A DNA stretch of 64,000 nt from JAPHTQ01 sp050288165 (lineage in GTDB: Bacteria > Pseudomonadota > Gammaproteobacteria > Thiohalomonadales > Thiohalomonadaceae). Made by a program: the position numbers and the translations under genes. This document shows positions 1 to 7,587 of the stretch, in pieces (position 1 is the stretch's first letter; every line of letters begins with the position of its first letter). The notes under the pieces were generated by a model that was not told where the DNA came from, did not search any database, and saw only the letters and a program-made list of their open reading frames with translations. The stretch covers positions 1-64,000 of the forward strand of contig JBNKDG010000007.1 of NCBI GenBank assembly GCA_050288165.1. Reading direction: 5' to 3'.

Positions 1-781
1 GGTCAGCCAGGCGTGGGTCGTGGCGTATCTCTGTGACGAAGGTGTAGCCATCCATTTGTGGCATTTCCACGTCGGAAATTACCATGCAGATCCGTTGTGA
101 GACCGGAACAGGGTCATCGGCCCAGGCCTTGAGGACGTCCAAACCCTCCTTGCCGTTGCGTGCCATGGTACTTTCGATACCCAACTGATCGAGCGTCAAT
201 TTGATTTGATTGCGTGCCACGCTGGAGTCGTCGACGACCAGGATATGGCGTTTTGTTTCATGTGGCTGGTTCGTTGCCAGTATCTCGGCGGAGATTTCTC
301 CGGAACTTCCCATGACTTCGGCCAGTACCTTTTCCACATCGATAATCTCGACCAGTTCATCATCCATCCTGGTCACGGCCGTCAGGAAATTCTGACCGCC
401 AATCCCGCAAGGCGGTGCCTTGATCTCCTCCCAGTTCAGGTTGACGATGCGATCGACGCCCTGTACCAGAAAGCCCTGTATGCTGCGGTTGTACTCCGTC
501 ACGATGACATAGCAGCTCTCAATGTCACTCAACGGCAAGCCACCCATTGCCTTGCGCAGATCGATGATACTGATACTTCTACCCCGCAGGTTGGCTACCC
601 CGCGAATTGCCGGGTGAGACATGGGTACCTGAGTCAGGGGGGGGCACTGAATGACTTCCTGTACCTTGAATACATTGATGCCATAGCGCTGCTTGCGATT
701 TAGCCGAAACAGTAACAGCTCCATCCGGTTGTGCCCGGCAAGCTTTGTGCGCCGATCAACGCCATCCAGTACACCTGTCAT
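1..781 (-). CDS. cheV: Chemotaxis coupling protein CheV, 3' end outside window
   Basis: CheV couples chemoreceptors to the CheA kinase and carries its own receiver domain for adaptation; it acts in the cytoplasm at the receptor array. Read from ATG at 781 on the minus strand, the first ~160 residues form a CheW-like domain (ELLLFRLNRKQRYGINVFKV, then VANLRGRSISIIDL). A receiver domain follows, with the acidic pair in ILVVDDSSVARNQ and the phospho-acceptor Asp in VISDVEMPQMDG. The frame stays open to base 1, so the last part of the receiver domain is missing. A GAGGAG ribosome site lies just before the start. The gene diverges from flgA. In many gammaproteobacteria cheV sits with flgA, flgM and cheR near flgB; cheR is not in the window. 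CheW-receiver fusion is diagnostic, so the call is firm. Confidence 0.95.
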   Translation of the reverse strand, partial: MTGVLDGVDRRTKLAGHNRMELLLFRLNRKQRYGINVFKVQEVIQCPPLTQVPMSHPAIRGVANLRGRSISIIDLRKAMGGLPLSDIESCYVIVTEYNRSIQGFLVQGVDRIVNLNWEEIKAPPCGIGGQNFLTAVTRMDDELVEIIDVEKVLAEVMGSSGEISAEILATNQPHETKRHILVVDDSSVARNQIKLTLDQLGIESTMARNGKEGLDVLKAWADDPVPVSQRICMVISDVEMPQMDGYTFVTEIRHDPRLAD

Positions 782-813
782 CTAATTCTCCTCTCAGCCA
801 CGTTCCATGCGGG

Positions 814-840
814 GTATCGGCACCGCAATGCCTTTATTAA
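814..840 (-). promoter_or_regulatory. Candidate sigma-28 promoter of cheV
   Basis: Read on the minus strand, the box GCCGATAC (821-814) matches the sigma-28 -10 consensus GCCGATAA at seven of eight bases. It is preceded, after 11 bases, by TTAATAAA, a poor match to TAAAGTTT. Spacing is exact and the position, 33 bp before the cheV start, is right. The weak -35 box keeps confidence moderate. Confidence 0.5.
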
Positions 841-843
841 ATT

Positions 844-859
844 CGGCACATCACTTGCA
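844..859 (+). promoter_or_regulatory. Sigma-54 promoter of flgA
   Basis: CGGCACATCACTTGCA has the invariant GG (845-846) and GC (857-858) separated by 10 bases and closely follows TGGCAC-N5-TTGCA. It points toward flgA with a leader of about 145 bases. The cheV-flgA gap therefore seems to carry back-to-back promoters of different sigma classes. Confidence 0.7.
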
Positions 860-1016
860 TAGACTTCATTGTAGACAAGTTGGTGCGACGGTTATTTGGC
901 GCTTCTCAGAGGTGATATCGCCTGTTATCCGGTCAAATATGGTCGCCAAACGGCAATATTACAATGTTTGTTAGTGATTGGCCGCGGTGCCGATCCGGCA
1001 GGACGAGGTGTCACTG

Positions 1017-1712
1017 ATGATTAGATTGTTGCTGCTGATTTTGCTGCTACCCATGGCGGCTTTCGCCATGAATGAGCAACAGATACAGTCACCGCAATCG
1101 ATACAGGAGGCGGTGAAGGGCTTCCTGCAGCAGCAGGCGGAGCAATTGAAAGGCGATGTGGAGGTCGGTGTCGATTCCATCGACTCCCGTTTGCGTCTGG
1201 CGCAGTGTGACAGCCCGCTGCAGGCCTTCTGGCCCAAAGGCGGTCGTAGGACCGGTGTAGTGACGGTCGGCCTGGGTTGTGATGGACCGGTTTCCTGGTC
1301 GATCTATGTACGCGGGAAACTGATTGTTTATGAGTCGGTAGCTGTGGCTGCCCGTCCGCTTGGCCGTGGCGAACGTCTCAAAGCGGGCGATATCGAGATG
1401 CAGCGTCAGGATGTCAGCCGTCTTAATGGTGGTTATCATAGCCAGGTTAAAGACGTGATTGGCATGGAGGTGCGACGGTCGATACGGGCCGGCATGGTTC
1501 TGGATCGCAGCGTCGTCAGACCGCCGCTGTTGGTCAGTCGAGGCGACAGGGTTGCCATTACGGCCAGTAATAGCCAGGTTCAGGTCAGTATGGACGGTAA
1601 GGCTCTCGGTTCGGGCGCGCGGGGGGAGATGATTGAGGTGGAAAACCTCTCTTCGCGGCAGAAACTGGAAGCCGAGGTGGTTGCTCCCGGTGTCGTGCGT
1701 GTGCGAATGTGA
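1017..1712 (+). CDS. flgA: FlgA, periplasmic P-ring chaperone
   Basis: FlgA assists assembly of FlgI into the flagellar P ring in the periplasm. The ATG at 1017 is preferred over an in-frame TTG at 978: it follows an AGGACGAGG ribosome site and starts directly into a signal peptide (MIRLLLLILLLPMAAFA). The mature protein (about 215 residues) ends in the SAF-type region typical of FlgA: GRGERLKAGDIEMQRQDV, then the conserved RRSIRAGMVLDRSVVRPP and RGDRVAI. Length, about 231 residues, is normal. It is the first gene of a short run with flgM and flgN and has a sigma-54 promoter upstream. Confidence 0.95.
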   Translation: MIRLLLLILLLPMAAFAMNEQQIQSPQSIQEAVKGFLQQQAEQLKGDVEVGVDSIDSRLRLAQCDSPLQAFWPKGGRRTGVVTVGLGCDGPVSWSIYVRGKLIVYESVAVAARPLGRGERLKAGDIEMQRQDVSRLNGGYHSQVKDVIGMEVRRSIRAGMVLDRSVVRPPLLVSRGDRVAITASNSQVQVSMDGKALGSGARGEMIEVENLSSRQKLEAEVVAPGVVRVRM

Positions 1713-1724
1713 GCACCAATTCAC

Positions 1725-1751
1725 TCAAGTTCTTGCGCCGGTGGCCGATAA
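1725..1751 (+). promoter_or_regulatory. Sigma-28 promoter of flgM
   Basis: TCAAGTTC, 11 bases, then GCCGATAA: a perfect -10 box and a 6/8 match to the -35 box TAAAGTTT. It lies between flgA and flgM, 28 bp before the flgM start. FliA-driven flgM is the usual autoregulatory loop in this sigma-factor circuit. Confidence 0.85.
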
Positions 1752-1778
1752 CCCCTCTGCGCAAGAGGAGATAAATGG

Positions 1779-2102
1779 ATGTCTATTAACAATATCAATG
1801 GCTTAAACGGGCAGAACACCCCCCGTAGCGGCGATGGCGGCAAGCTGACCAGGGCTGAAAATCAGGCCGGGCAGGGGAGCGCCAAATCCGCTGAGCTCCC
1901 TGCATCTGCCACCGATTCGGTCAGTCTGACCGATACCGCATCGCAACTGCGCCGTATCGAGGCATCGCTGGCCGATCAGCCCGAGGTGGACAACGATAAG
2001 GTTGCTGCAATCCGCCAGGCGATCGATGACGGTAGTTACCAGGTTGACGCTGGCCGTATCGCCGACAGCCTGATGACATTCGAATCCTCCCTCGACAAAT
2101 AG
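1779..2102 (+). CDS. flgM: FlgM, anti-sigma-28 factor
   Basis: FlgM binds the flagellar sigma factor FliA until the hook-basal body is finished, then is exported through it. The 107-residue product has the typical low-complexity polar N-terminal half (about residues 1-45), then the FliA-binding half: SVSLTDTASQLRRIEASLAD, followed by VAAIRQAIDDGSYQVDAGRIADSLM. The ATG at 1779 follows an AAGAGGAG ribosome site; an ATG four bases upstream is out of frame and closes at once. It is followed after 14 bp by flgN, a common pair. A sigma-28 promoter precedes it, so FliA would raise the level of its own inhibitor. Confidence 0.93.
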   Translation: MSINNINGLNGQNTPRSGDGGKLTRAENQAGQGSAKSAELPASATDSVSLTDTASQLRRIEASLADQPEVDNDKVAAIRQAIDDGSYQVDAGRIADSLMTFESSLDK

Positions 2103-2116
2103 GCAGGCACATAGCC

Positions 2117-2599
2117 ATGAGCGAGCAGCGGTATCAACAGTTTGAGCAGATTCTCCAGGCGGAAGCGCGTAAGGCGGGGGAACTGGTTGAATTGCTGGAG
2201 CGTGAGCAGGATTTCCTGGTAAGGCGGGAAGTTGATGCGCTCAATGCCGTTGTCGCAGAAAAAGAGAAACAACTGGTTGAGCTGGAGAAACTGGCCGCCG
2301 AGCGCGCTGCTCTACTGCAGCAGGCAGGCTACAGCCCGGATCGTGATGGTTTTCTGGCTTTGCTCAATACCGACCAGAGTGGTCGGCTGCGTGAATTGTG
2401 GGAGTCTGTCGAGGCACTGCTCAAGCGTTGTCGCTATCAGAATCAGGTGAATGGCAAGGTGCTTGAAATCGGGCGTATCCAGGCCCGCCAACTGCTGGCG
2501 CTGCTGCTGGGACGTGAAAATGAGAGTAGTAGCGAGCTTTACGACCAGAGCGGCAACGCCTCCACCAGCTACTGTCAGAATCCTGCTTTCAGGGTCTAA
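2117..2599 (+). CDS. flgN: FlgN, export chaperone for hook-filament junction proteins
   Basis: FlgN is the cytoplasmic chaperone of FlgK and FlgL. The 160-residue product is almost wholly helical and rich in Glu, Lys, Gln and Leu (QILQAEARKAGELVELLERE, then VAEKEKQLVELEKLAAERAA), as expected for the FlgN coiled-coil fold. FlgN is poorly conserved in sequence, so the call rests on size, composition and its place right after flgM. Near the C-terminus GKVLEIGRIQARQLLALL matches the region usual in FlgN proteins. Confidence 0.85.
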   Translation: MSEQRYQQFEQILQAEARKAGELVELLEREQDFLVRREVDALNAVVAEKEKQLVELEKLAAERAALLQQAGYSPDRDGFLALLNTDQSGRLRELWESVEALLKRCRYQNQVNGKVLEIGRIQARQLLALLLGRENESSSELYDQSGNASTSYCQNPAFRV

Positions 2600-2715
2600 C
2601 CCCCTCTTTAAAAGCGACCTATTCAGGTCAGCGATAAATACCCTTTAAGGCGTAGTGATTCATTGCCAGCAACTGGTTACACTGTTTGTAACAATCAACC
2701 GTTACGGAGCGCCAC

Positions 2716-3456
2716 GTGGCCAGTGTCGGATTATCTCAGGAGACAGAACAGGACTTCCGTGAGATGAAGGGGCGGACCTATGTGCTGACCCTGTTGCAAA
2801 GCCTGATCCGACGCCACGAACTGGTCAGCGTCATGTTGCCAGGTAGTGAGGCGCGCTTCACCAGTACGGTGTTGAGTGTCGATACACAGAGCAACACGCT
2901 GTTGCTGGACGCCATCTTTCCCCAAACCGGTCACGACCAACTACTCCAGGCGGGAGAGGTGCAACTGTTTGCCCATATGGGCGGCGGTGCGATGGAGTTT
3001 TCTGCCAGGCTGGCCGGGGTGGAAGAGGCCGACAGCCTTGTCTATTACCGGCTGCACCTGCCGGAAACGCTCAATTACATGCAGCGCCGCGAAGGGCATC
3101 GTATTGTCGTGGCCAAGCTGGAGATCCCGGCAGAGGTCTACGACCTGCGCGGTGCCTCCCACCCGGCCCGGGTCTATGACATCTCCAGCAGTGGTATCAG
3201 CTTTTTTGTCTCAAAGAGCAACGATCTCCCGTCCAAGGAGGTCTTCCAGTGTGTGCTCCATTTCCCGGGCGAGTCTTCCCTCAGTTGCAAGGTTGAATTC
3301 TGTGACCGCCGATCAGCGGGTTCCAACATCGATATCGTTGGCGGCAGTTTCGTCGGTCTGGATGCGCAGAAGGAACATATCCTGCAGCGCTGTACAGCCG
3401 ACCTAGAGCGACGTCTGCTGCGTATGCGGCGAGAGCCCGTCATTCCGCCCAAATAG
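2716..3456 (+). CDS. ycgR: YcgR-type flagellar brake with PilZ domain
   Basis: YcgR proteins bind cyclic di-GMP and slow the flagellar motor by contacting the stator or rotor. The 246-residue product begins at GTG 2716 after a GGAG site. An N-terminal YcgR domain (about residues 10-115) is followed by a PilZ domain (about 118-235). The two c-di-GMP-binding motifs are visible: RxxxR within RREGHR near residue 119, and DxSxxG in DISSSGISFF near residue 155. Its placement after flgMN and before the hook genes supports a motility role. It gives the GGDEF/EAL protein at 43.8 kb a plausible downstream target, which is inference. Confidence 0.9.
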   Translation: MASVGLSQETEQDFREMKGRTYVLTLLQSLIRRHELVSVMLPGSEARFTSTVLSVDTQSNTLLLDAIFPQTGHDQLLQAGEVQLFAHMGGGAMEFSARLAGVEEADSLVYYRLHLPETLNYMQRREGHRIVVAKLEIPAEVYDLRGASHPARVYDISSSGISFFVSKSNDLPSKEVFQCVLHFPGESSLSCKVEFCDRRSAGSNIDIVGGSFVGLDAQKEHILQRCTADLERRLLRMRREPVIPPK

Positions 3457-3492
3457 AAGCTCTCTCTATTCAGTGTTAGAATTCCGGGCCAC

Positions 3493-3569
3493 GTCCCGGT
3501 AGCTCAGCTGGATAGAGCGTCCCCCTCCTAAGGGGAAGGCCAGAGGTTCGAATCCTCTTCGGGACGCCA
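3493..3569 (+). tRNA. tRNA-Arg (anticodon CCT)
   Basis: A complete 77-nt cloverleaf. The acceptor stem GTCCCGG pairs near the 3' end with TCGGGAC. The D arm is GCTCAGCTGGATAGAGC. The anticodon stem TCCCC/GGGGA holds the loop CTCCTAA with anticodon CCT. The T arm is AGAGGTTCGAATCCTCT, followed by an encoded CCA. It reads AGG codons. Confidence 0.97.
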
Positions 3570-3622
3570 TTTTTCTCCTCCCAATCTATTGCACCTCTAC
3601 CGTATATAACTCGTCTCTTCAG

Positions 3623-3662
3623 GGATTCGAACCTCTGGCGTTGTAATCCTCTCCGGGGAGCC
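3623..3662 (+). repeat. Rearranged copies of the tRNA-Arg 3' part
   Basis: Bases 3623-3639 are an exact 17-base inverted copy of the T-arm segment 3539-3555 of the tRNA-Arg upstream. Directly after it, 3643-3662 resembles the tRNA 3' end 3550-3569 in direct orientation (16 of 20 bases match, including the closing GCCA). This looks like a scar of recombination at the tRNA gene. No integrase gene is nearby. Confidence 0.7.
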
Positions 3663-3734
3663 AGTTGTTTCCCCCGTTTTCTCCCAGTCAGATTCTTGAC
3701 GTTCTCCCTGTGGGCAGGGGCGGCAACGCCCGCT

Positions 3735-3758
3735 TGCCGCTCCGGGCGGCATTTTTTT
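3735..3758 (+). terminator. Rho-independent terminator after tRNA-Arg
   Basis: The stem TGCCGC/GCGGCA with loop TCCGG is followed by seven T residues. It closes the tRNA-Arg transcription unit before the flgB promoter. The T run also lies inside a larger symmetrical GC-rich hairpin, so it may stop transcription from both sides. Confidence 0.75.
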
Positions 3759-3814
3759 GCCGCCCCGCTCATTCGATAACCTCTAACTCACTGTAAATAA
3801 AGACGATATCTGTT

Positions 3815-3830
3815 TGGCACACGGTTTGCT
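3815..3830 (+). promoter_or_regulatory. Sigma-54 promoter of the flgB operon
   Basis: TGGCACACGGTTTGCT matches the sigma-54 consensus TGGCAC-N5-TTGCW perfectly, with GG and GC 10 bases apart. It lies 38 bp before the flgB start and would drive flgBCDEFGHIJKL. Confidence 0.88.
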
Positions 3831-3867
3831 TTTCCTCAGTTGCGAGGTCCGTTTCAGGAGACGGGGT

Positions 3868-4269
3868 ATGGCAAATCTGGACAACACACTGGGTATTCAC
3901 GAAATCGCGCTCAAGTTGCGCGCGCAGCGGATGGAGTTGCTCTCTTCCAATCTGGCGAATGCGGATACCCCTAACTACAAGGCGCGGGATATCGACTTCC
4001 GTAGCGTGCTGGCGGATGTACAGAGCGGTAACCCGGCACAGAGCGCCAGCCTGCGCACCACCAATGCGCGGCATATGGGCGGTGCCGATCAGACCGCGAG
4101 CGGTGAAGTGCAGTATCGCAACCCGCTACAGCCTTCCATCGACGGCAACACCGTCGACCCTCAGGTGGAGAAGGCCAAGTTTATGGAAAACGCCCTGCAG
4201 TATCAGGCCACCCTCAGTTTTATCGATGGGCGGATCAAGACCCTGCGCAAGGCGATTAGAGGAGACTAA
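3868..4269 (+). CDS. flgB: FlgB, flagellar proximal rod protein
   Basis: FlgB is one of the proximal rod subunits exported by the flagellar type III apparatus. The ATG at 3868 follows CAGGAGACGGGGT and starts MANLDNTLGIHEIALKLRAQ. This places the conserved rod/hook N-terminal motif LLSSNLANADTPNYKARDID at about residues 29-48. The C-terminal half ends with the usual heptad-like segment (MENALQYQATLSFIDGRIKT). Its 133 residues are normal for FlgB. It is the first gene of the rod/hook operon; flgC starts 2 bp after the stop. Confidence 0.96.
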   Translation: MANLDNTLGIHEIALKLRAQRMELLSSNLANADTPNYKARDIDFRSVLADVQSGNPAQSASLRTTNARHMGGADQTASGEVQYRNPLQPSIDGNTVDPQVEKAKFMENALQYQATLSFIDGRIKTLRKAIRGD

Positions 4270-4271
4270 CC

Positions 4272-4691
4272 ATGTCCATGTTCAAGGTTTTTGATGTTGC
4301 CGGTTCCGCGTTAAGCGCCGAGTCGGTACGTCTTAACGTCACTGCCAGCAATCTGGCCAATGCCAACAGTGTCAGCAGCAGCACCGAGGAGACCTATCGT
4401 GCACGGCAGCCGGTGTTCGCCGCTATGCTCAAGGCCCAGACCGGCGCTACAGACGATTACAGCACCGGCGTGCAACTGAAGGGCATTGTCGAGAGTCAGG
4501 CGCCGTTGCAGCAGCAGTACAACCCGGACCATCCCCAGGCCAATGAAGAGGGTTACATCTTTCTGCCCAACGTCAATGTGGTGGAAGAGATGGCCAACAT
4601 GATCTCTGCCTCACGCTCATACCAGAGCAACGTCGAGGTGATTAACACCGCCAAGCAGCTGATGCTGCGCACCATCACTCTCGGACAGTAA
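4272..4691 (+). CDS. flgC: FlgC, flagellar proximal rod protein
   Basis: FlgC forms the proximal rod with FlgB and FlgF. The 139-residue product has the N-terminal signature VRLNVTASNLANANSVSSS and the C-terminal VNVVEEMANMISASRSYQSN motif shared by rod and hook proteins. The motif YIFLPNVNVVEEM is typical of FlgC. Spacing of only 2 bp from flgB implies coupled translation. Confidence 0.96.
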   Translation: MSMFKVFDVAGSALSAESVRLNVTASNLANANSVSSSTEETYRARQPVFAAMLKAQTGATDDYSTGVQLKGIVESQAPLQQQYNPDHPQANEEGYIFLPNVNVVEEMANMISASRSYQSNVEVINTAKQLMLRTITLGQ

Positions 4692-4709
4692 GAGGGAGGA
4701 GCCTGAATC

Positions 4710-5384
4710 ATGTCGACGATTGATACCAACAGCAGCATCTACGACAGCCTCGGTGTGTCGCAGCAGCAACAGCGGGCGGGAAGTTCGAGTAACGAACTGG
4801 GCCAGGATGCATTCATGCGCCTGATGATTGCGCAGATGCAGAATCAGGATCCGCTCAGCCCGATGGAGAACGGTCAGTTCATTGCCCAGTTGGCGCAGTT
4901 CCAGAGCGTCTCCGGGATCACTTCACTGAGTAACACCTTCAGCGAATTCGCCTCATCAATGCAATCCAGTCAAGCACTGCAGGCTTCGGCACTGATCGGT
5001 CGTCAGGTACTGGTCGATAGCAATACTGCGGCATTGGCTGACACAGGTTCGGTTACTGGCGCAGCGATTCTGCCCGCCTCGACCACGAATATGAATGTCT
5101 ATGTCTACGATTCCAGCGGCCAACTGGTACGCACTATCACTATGGGTGAACAGTCCGCCGGTGAAGTCGAATTCAGTTGGGACGGGATGGATGACAGTGG
5201 TAACCGTCTCCCCGCAGGGCAGTATGACTTCAAGGTCGAGGCCATGGCCGATGGAGAAAACTACGAACTGGCCACCGCCATCTATTCCACTGTAGAGAGC
5301 GTCGTTCTCGGCAGCAACGGCATAACTTTGAATGTGAACGGACAGGGTGAAGTACCCATGTCCATCGTCAGCAAGATCATGTGA
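4710..5384 (+). CDS. flgD: FlgD, hook cap / hook assembly scaffold
   Basis: FlgD caps the growing hook and is later displaced. In the 224-residue product the N-terminal region carries the family signature LGQDAFMRLMIAQMQNQDPL (about residues 30-50), followed by FIAQLAQFQSVSGI. The C-terminal part (about 110-190) contains a FlgD Ig-like fold, with YDSSGQLVRTITMGEQSAGE and WDGMDDSGNRLPAGQYDFKV. Order and size are as expected. Confidence 0.96.
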   Translation: MSTIDTNSSIYDSLGVSQQQQRAGSSSNELGQDAFMRLMIAQMQNQDPLSPMENGQFIAQLAQFQSVSGITSLSNTFSEFASSMQSSQALQASALIGRQVLVDSNTAALADTGSVTGAAILPASTTNMNVYVYDSSGQLVRTITMGEQSAGEVEFSWDGMDDSGNRLPAGQYDFKVEAMADGENYELATAIYSTVESVVLGSNGITLNVNGQGEVPMSIVSKIM

Positions 5385-5418
5385 TCGCACAGCACCGGCT
5401 ACTCAGAGGAGACAAGCA

Positions 5419-6789
5419 ATGTCCTTTCAAACAGCACTTACCGGATTGTCGGCAGCCCAGGGTAACCTGAGCGTTACAGGTAACAATATCGCCAACTCCA
5501 GCACCACCGGCTTCAAACTGTCGCGTGCCGAGTTTGCCGATGTTTATGCCGCCAGTGTTTATGGTACTTCGTCTACTGCTGTCGGCGGCGGGGTCAAGCT
5601 GGCCAGTGTGTCGCAGCAGTTCACTCAGGGAAACATTGAGTTCACCGATAATCCGCTGGATCTGGCGATCAACGGTGACGGTTTCTTTCGCCTCGATGAC
5701 AATGGCGCCGTTCAGTACTGCCGCGCCGGGATGTTTCGTGTCGATTCCAACGGTTACATCGTTAATGCCACCGGCCAGAATCTGACCGGTTTCCTCGCGA
5801 CCCCCACCGGCACGATTACCGGTGCGCTGGGTAGCCTGCAGGTGGATACCTCTAACCAGGCGCCCAGTCCGACCGGCGCTTTGACCACCAACGGCGGTAT
5901 TTCCGCGGTACTGAATCTGGATGCCAACGAAGCAACTGTTAATCCGGTAGCGGTACCCTTTGATCGCACTGACCCGAGCACCTACACCAGCACCACTTCA
6001 CTGACTACCTACGATTCGCTGGGTAACGCGCTGTTGACCACCATGTACTTCGTGCGTCGTCCGCCTGCAGTTGCCGGTACCAGTGAATGGGATGTGCATA
6101 CCTGGGTCACTGCCACCGATTCCTCGGGTGTACGTACTGAAATCGAGATCCCGCCTGCTGGTGGTGTGGCCGGCGATGCCGCCACCATGGTCTTCGACAC
6201 CAGCGGTACTTTGACCTCGGTTACTCCGGCGTCCGGCACCGGCCAGGCGATCGATTACAACGCCGCTGGCGGTAACTACATCGTCTATGACCCGACCACC
6301 GGCCTGCCGACTGCGCAAACACTGGCCGATATCACCGGTGGTGATTTCGCCGATTTCGATCTGGATATGGCGGGTACCACTCAGTACGGCAGCAGCTTCG
6401 CAGTGAATGCACTGACCCAGGACGGTTTCTCCACTGGCCGTCTCTCCGGTCTGGATGTGAGTGAAACCGGGGTGCTGTTTGCCCGCTACACCAACGGCCA
6501 GTCCCGTGCTCTGGGGCAGGTCGCGCTGGCCAACTTTGCCAATGCCCAGGGGTTACAACCCAACGGAGACACACTCTGGTCCGAGACCTACGACTCCGGC
6601 CCGGCGCTGGTGAGTGCCCCCGGCTCTTCCACTGTGGGTGTGTTGCAGTCCGGTGCGCTGGAAGCGTCCAACGTCGATATTTCCAAGCAGCTGGTCAACA
6701 TGATCGTCGCCCAGCGCGACTTCCAGGCCAACGCCAAGATGATCTCGACCGAAGACCAGATCACCCAGAGCGTTATTAACATCCGCTAA
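5419..6789 (+). CDS. flgE: FlgE, flagellar hook protein
   Basis: FlgE polymerises into the hook. The ATG at 5419 is chosen because it follows AGAGGAGACAAGC and opens MSFQTALTGLSAAQGNLSVT, the usual hook start; an upstream in-frame extension would overlap flgD. The product is 456 residues. The N-terminal motif NNIANSSTTGFKLSRAEFAD is followed by the large variable domains, rich in Thr, Gly and Ala (about residues 150-370). The C-terminal VDISKQLVNMIVAQRDFQAN motif is present. Fourth gene of the operon. Confidence 0.96.
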   Translation: MSFQTALTGLSAAQGNLSVTGNNIANSSTTGFKLSRAEFADVYAASVYGTSSTAVGGGVKLASVSQQFTQGNIEFTDNPLDLAINGDGFFRLDDNGAVQYCRAGMFRVDSNGYIVNATGQNLTGFLATPTGTITGALGSLQVDTSNQAPSPTGALTTNGGISAVLNLDANEATVNPVAVPFDRTDPSTYTSTTSLTTYDSLGNALLTTMYFVRRPPAVAGTSEWDVHTWVTATDSSGVRTEIEIPPAGGVAGDAATMVFDTSGTLTSVTPASGTGQAIDYNAAGGNYIVYDPTTGLPTAQTLADITGGDFADFDLDMAGTTQYGSSFAVNALTQDGFSTGRLSGLDVSETGVLFARYTNGQSRALGQVALANFANAQGLQPNGDTLWSETYDSGPALVSAPGSSTVGVLQSGALEASNVDISKQLVNMIVAQRDFQANAKMISTEDQITQSVINIR

Positions 6790-6814
6790 TCGCGGTAACG
6801 AGTGAGGAAACGTC

Positions 6815-7558
6815 ATGGACCGTATGCTCTATCTGGCCATGTCCACCGCCAAGCAGACCATGGAGGCGCAGGCGGTGACGACCAACAATCTGGCCAACGC
6901 CTCCACCACCGGCTTCAAGGCGGACCTGGAGCAGTTTCGCAGCATGCCGGTCTACGGCGAAGGTGTGCCGAGCCGGGTCTATGCCATGACCGAAAGGCCC
7001 GGTATCGACATGCGTTCCGGTCCAGTCAACGCTACCGGTCGTGATCTTGATACCGCGATCCTCGGCGATGGCTGGATCGCGGTGCAGTCCCGTGACGGTT
7101 CCGAAGCCTATACCCGTGCCGGCGATCTGCGTATCGACGCTAACGGCATTCTTACTACTGGTGCCGGACATCCGGTGCTTGGCAGCAGCGGTGCACCGAT
7201 CACCGTACCGCCTGCGGAGACGATTCAGATCGGCGCCGATGGCACCCTCTCCATCCGTCCGGTAGGGCAGGCGGCGAGCACCCTGGCCGAGGTGGATCGG
7301 ATCAAACTGGTCAACCCCGATCCAGCTTCCCTGACCAAGAGCGAGGACGGATTGATTCGACTTAGTGATGGCAACACCGCCCCGGCCGATGCAGGCGTCG
7401 TACTGGTTTCCGGATCACTGGAGGGCAGTAACGTCAGCGGTGTGGATGCGATGGTGCGGATGATCGAATTGCAACGTCAGTACGAGATGCAGGTGAAGAT
7501 GATGAATACCGCCAAAGAGAACGAAGGCGCCACCGATCAACTACTCAAGATGAGCTAA
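6815..7558 (+). CDS. flgF: FlgF, flagellar proximal rod protein
   Basis: FlgF is a proximal rod subunit. The 247-residue product opens MDRMLYLAMSTAKQTMEAQA, close to the standard FlgF start, followed by TNNLANASTTGFKADLEQFR. The middle contains the hook-rod repeat region (AILGDGWIAVQSRDGSEAYT). The end holds NVSGVDAMVRMIELQRQYEM. Upstream spacing of 25 bp with a GTGAGGAAACG site fits the operon. Confidence 0.95.
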   Translation: MDRMLYLAMSTAKQTMEAQAVTTNNLANASTTGFKADLEQFRSMPVYGEGVPSRVYAMTERPGIDMRSGPVNATGRDLDTAILGDGWIAVQSRDGSEAYTRAGDLRIDANGILTTGAGHPVLGSSGAPITVPPAETIQIGADGTLSIRPVGQAASTLAEVDRIKLVNPDPASLTKSEDGLIRLSDGNTAPADAGVVLVSGSLEGSNVSGVDAMVRMIELQRQYEMQVKMMNTAKENEGATDQLLKMS

Positions 7559-7587
7559 GGCGCATCTGATTCAGCAGGAGGACAACC

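Noticed and set aside
2609..2637. Possible sigma-28 promoter before ycgR (TAAAAGCG ... AGCGATAA)
   Set aside because: The distance between the boxes is two bases too long and the -35 box is weak; not enough to list.
3623..3662. A second functional tRNA gene downstream of tRNA-Arg
   Set aside because: Only T-arm and acceptor fragments are present, one of them inverted; no D arm or anticodon arm can be folded.
3476..3772. Open frame on the minus strand across tRNA-Arg encoding a GVPKRIRTSGLPLRRG-like peptide
   Set aside because: It is the antisense reading of the tRNA gene, a well-known source of false proteins; no ribosome site and no independent support.
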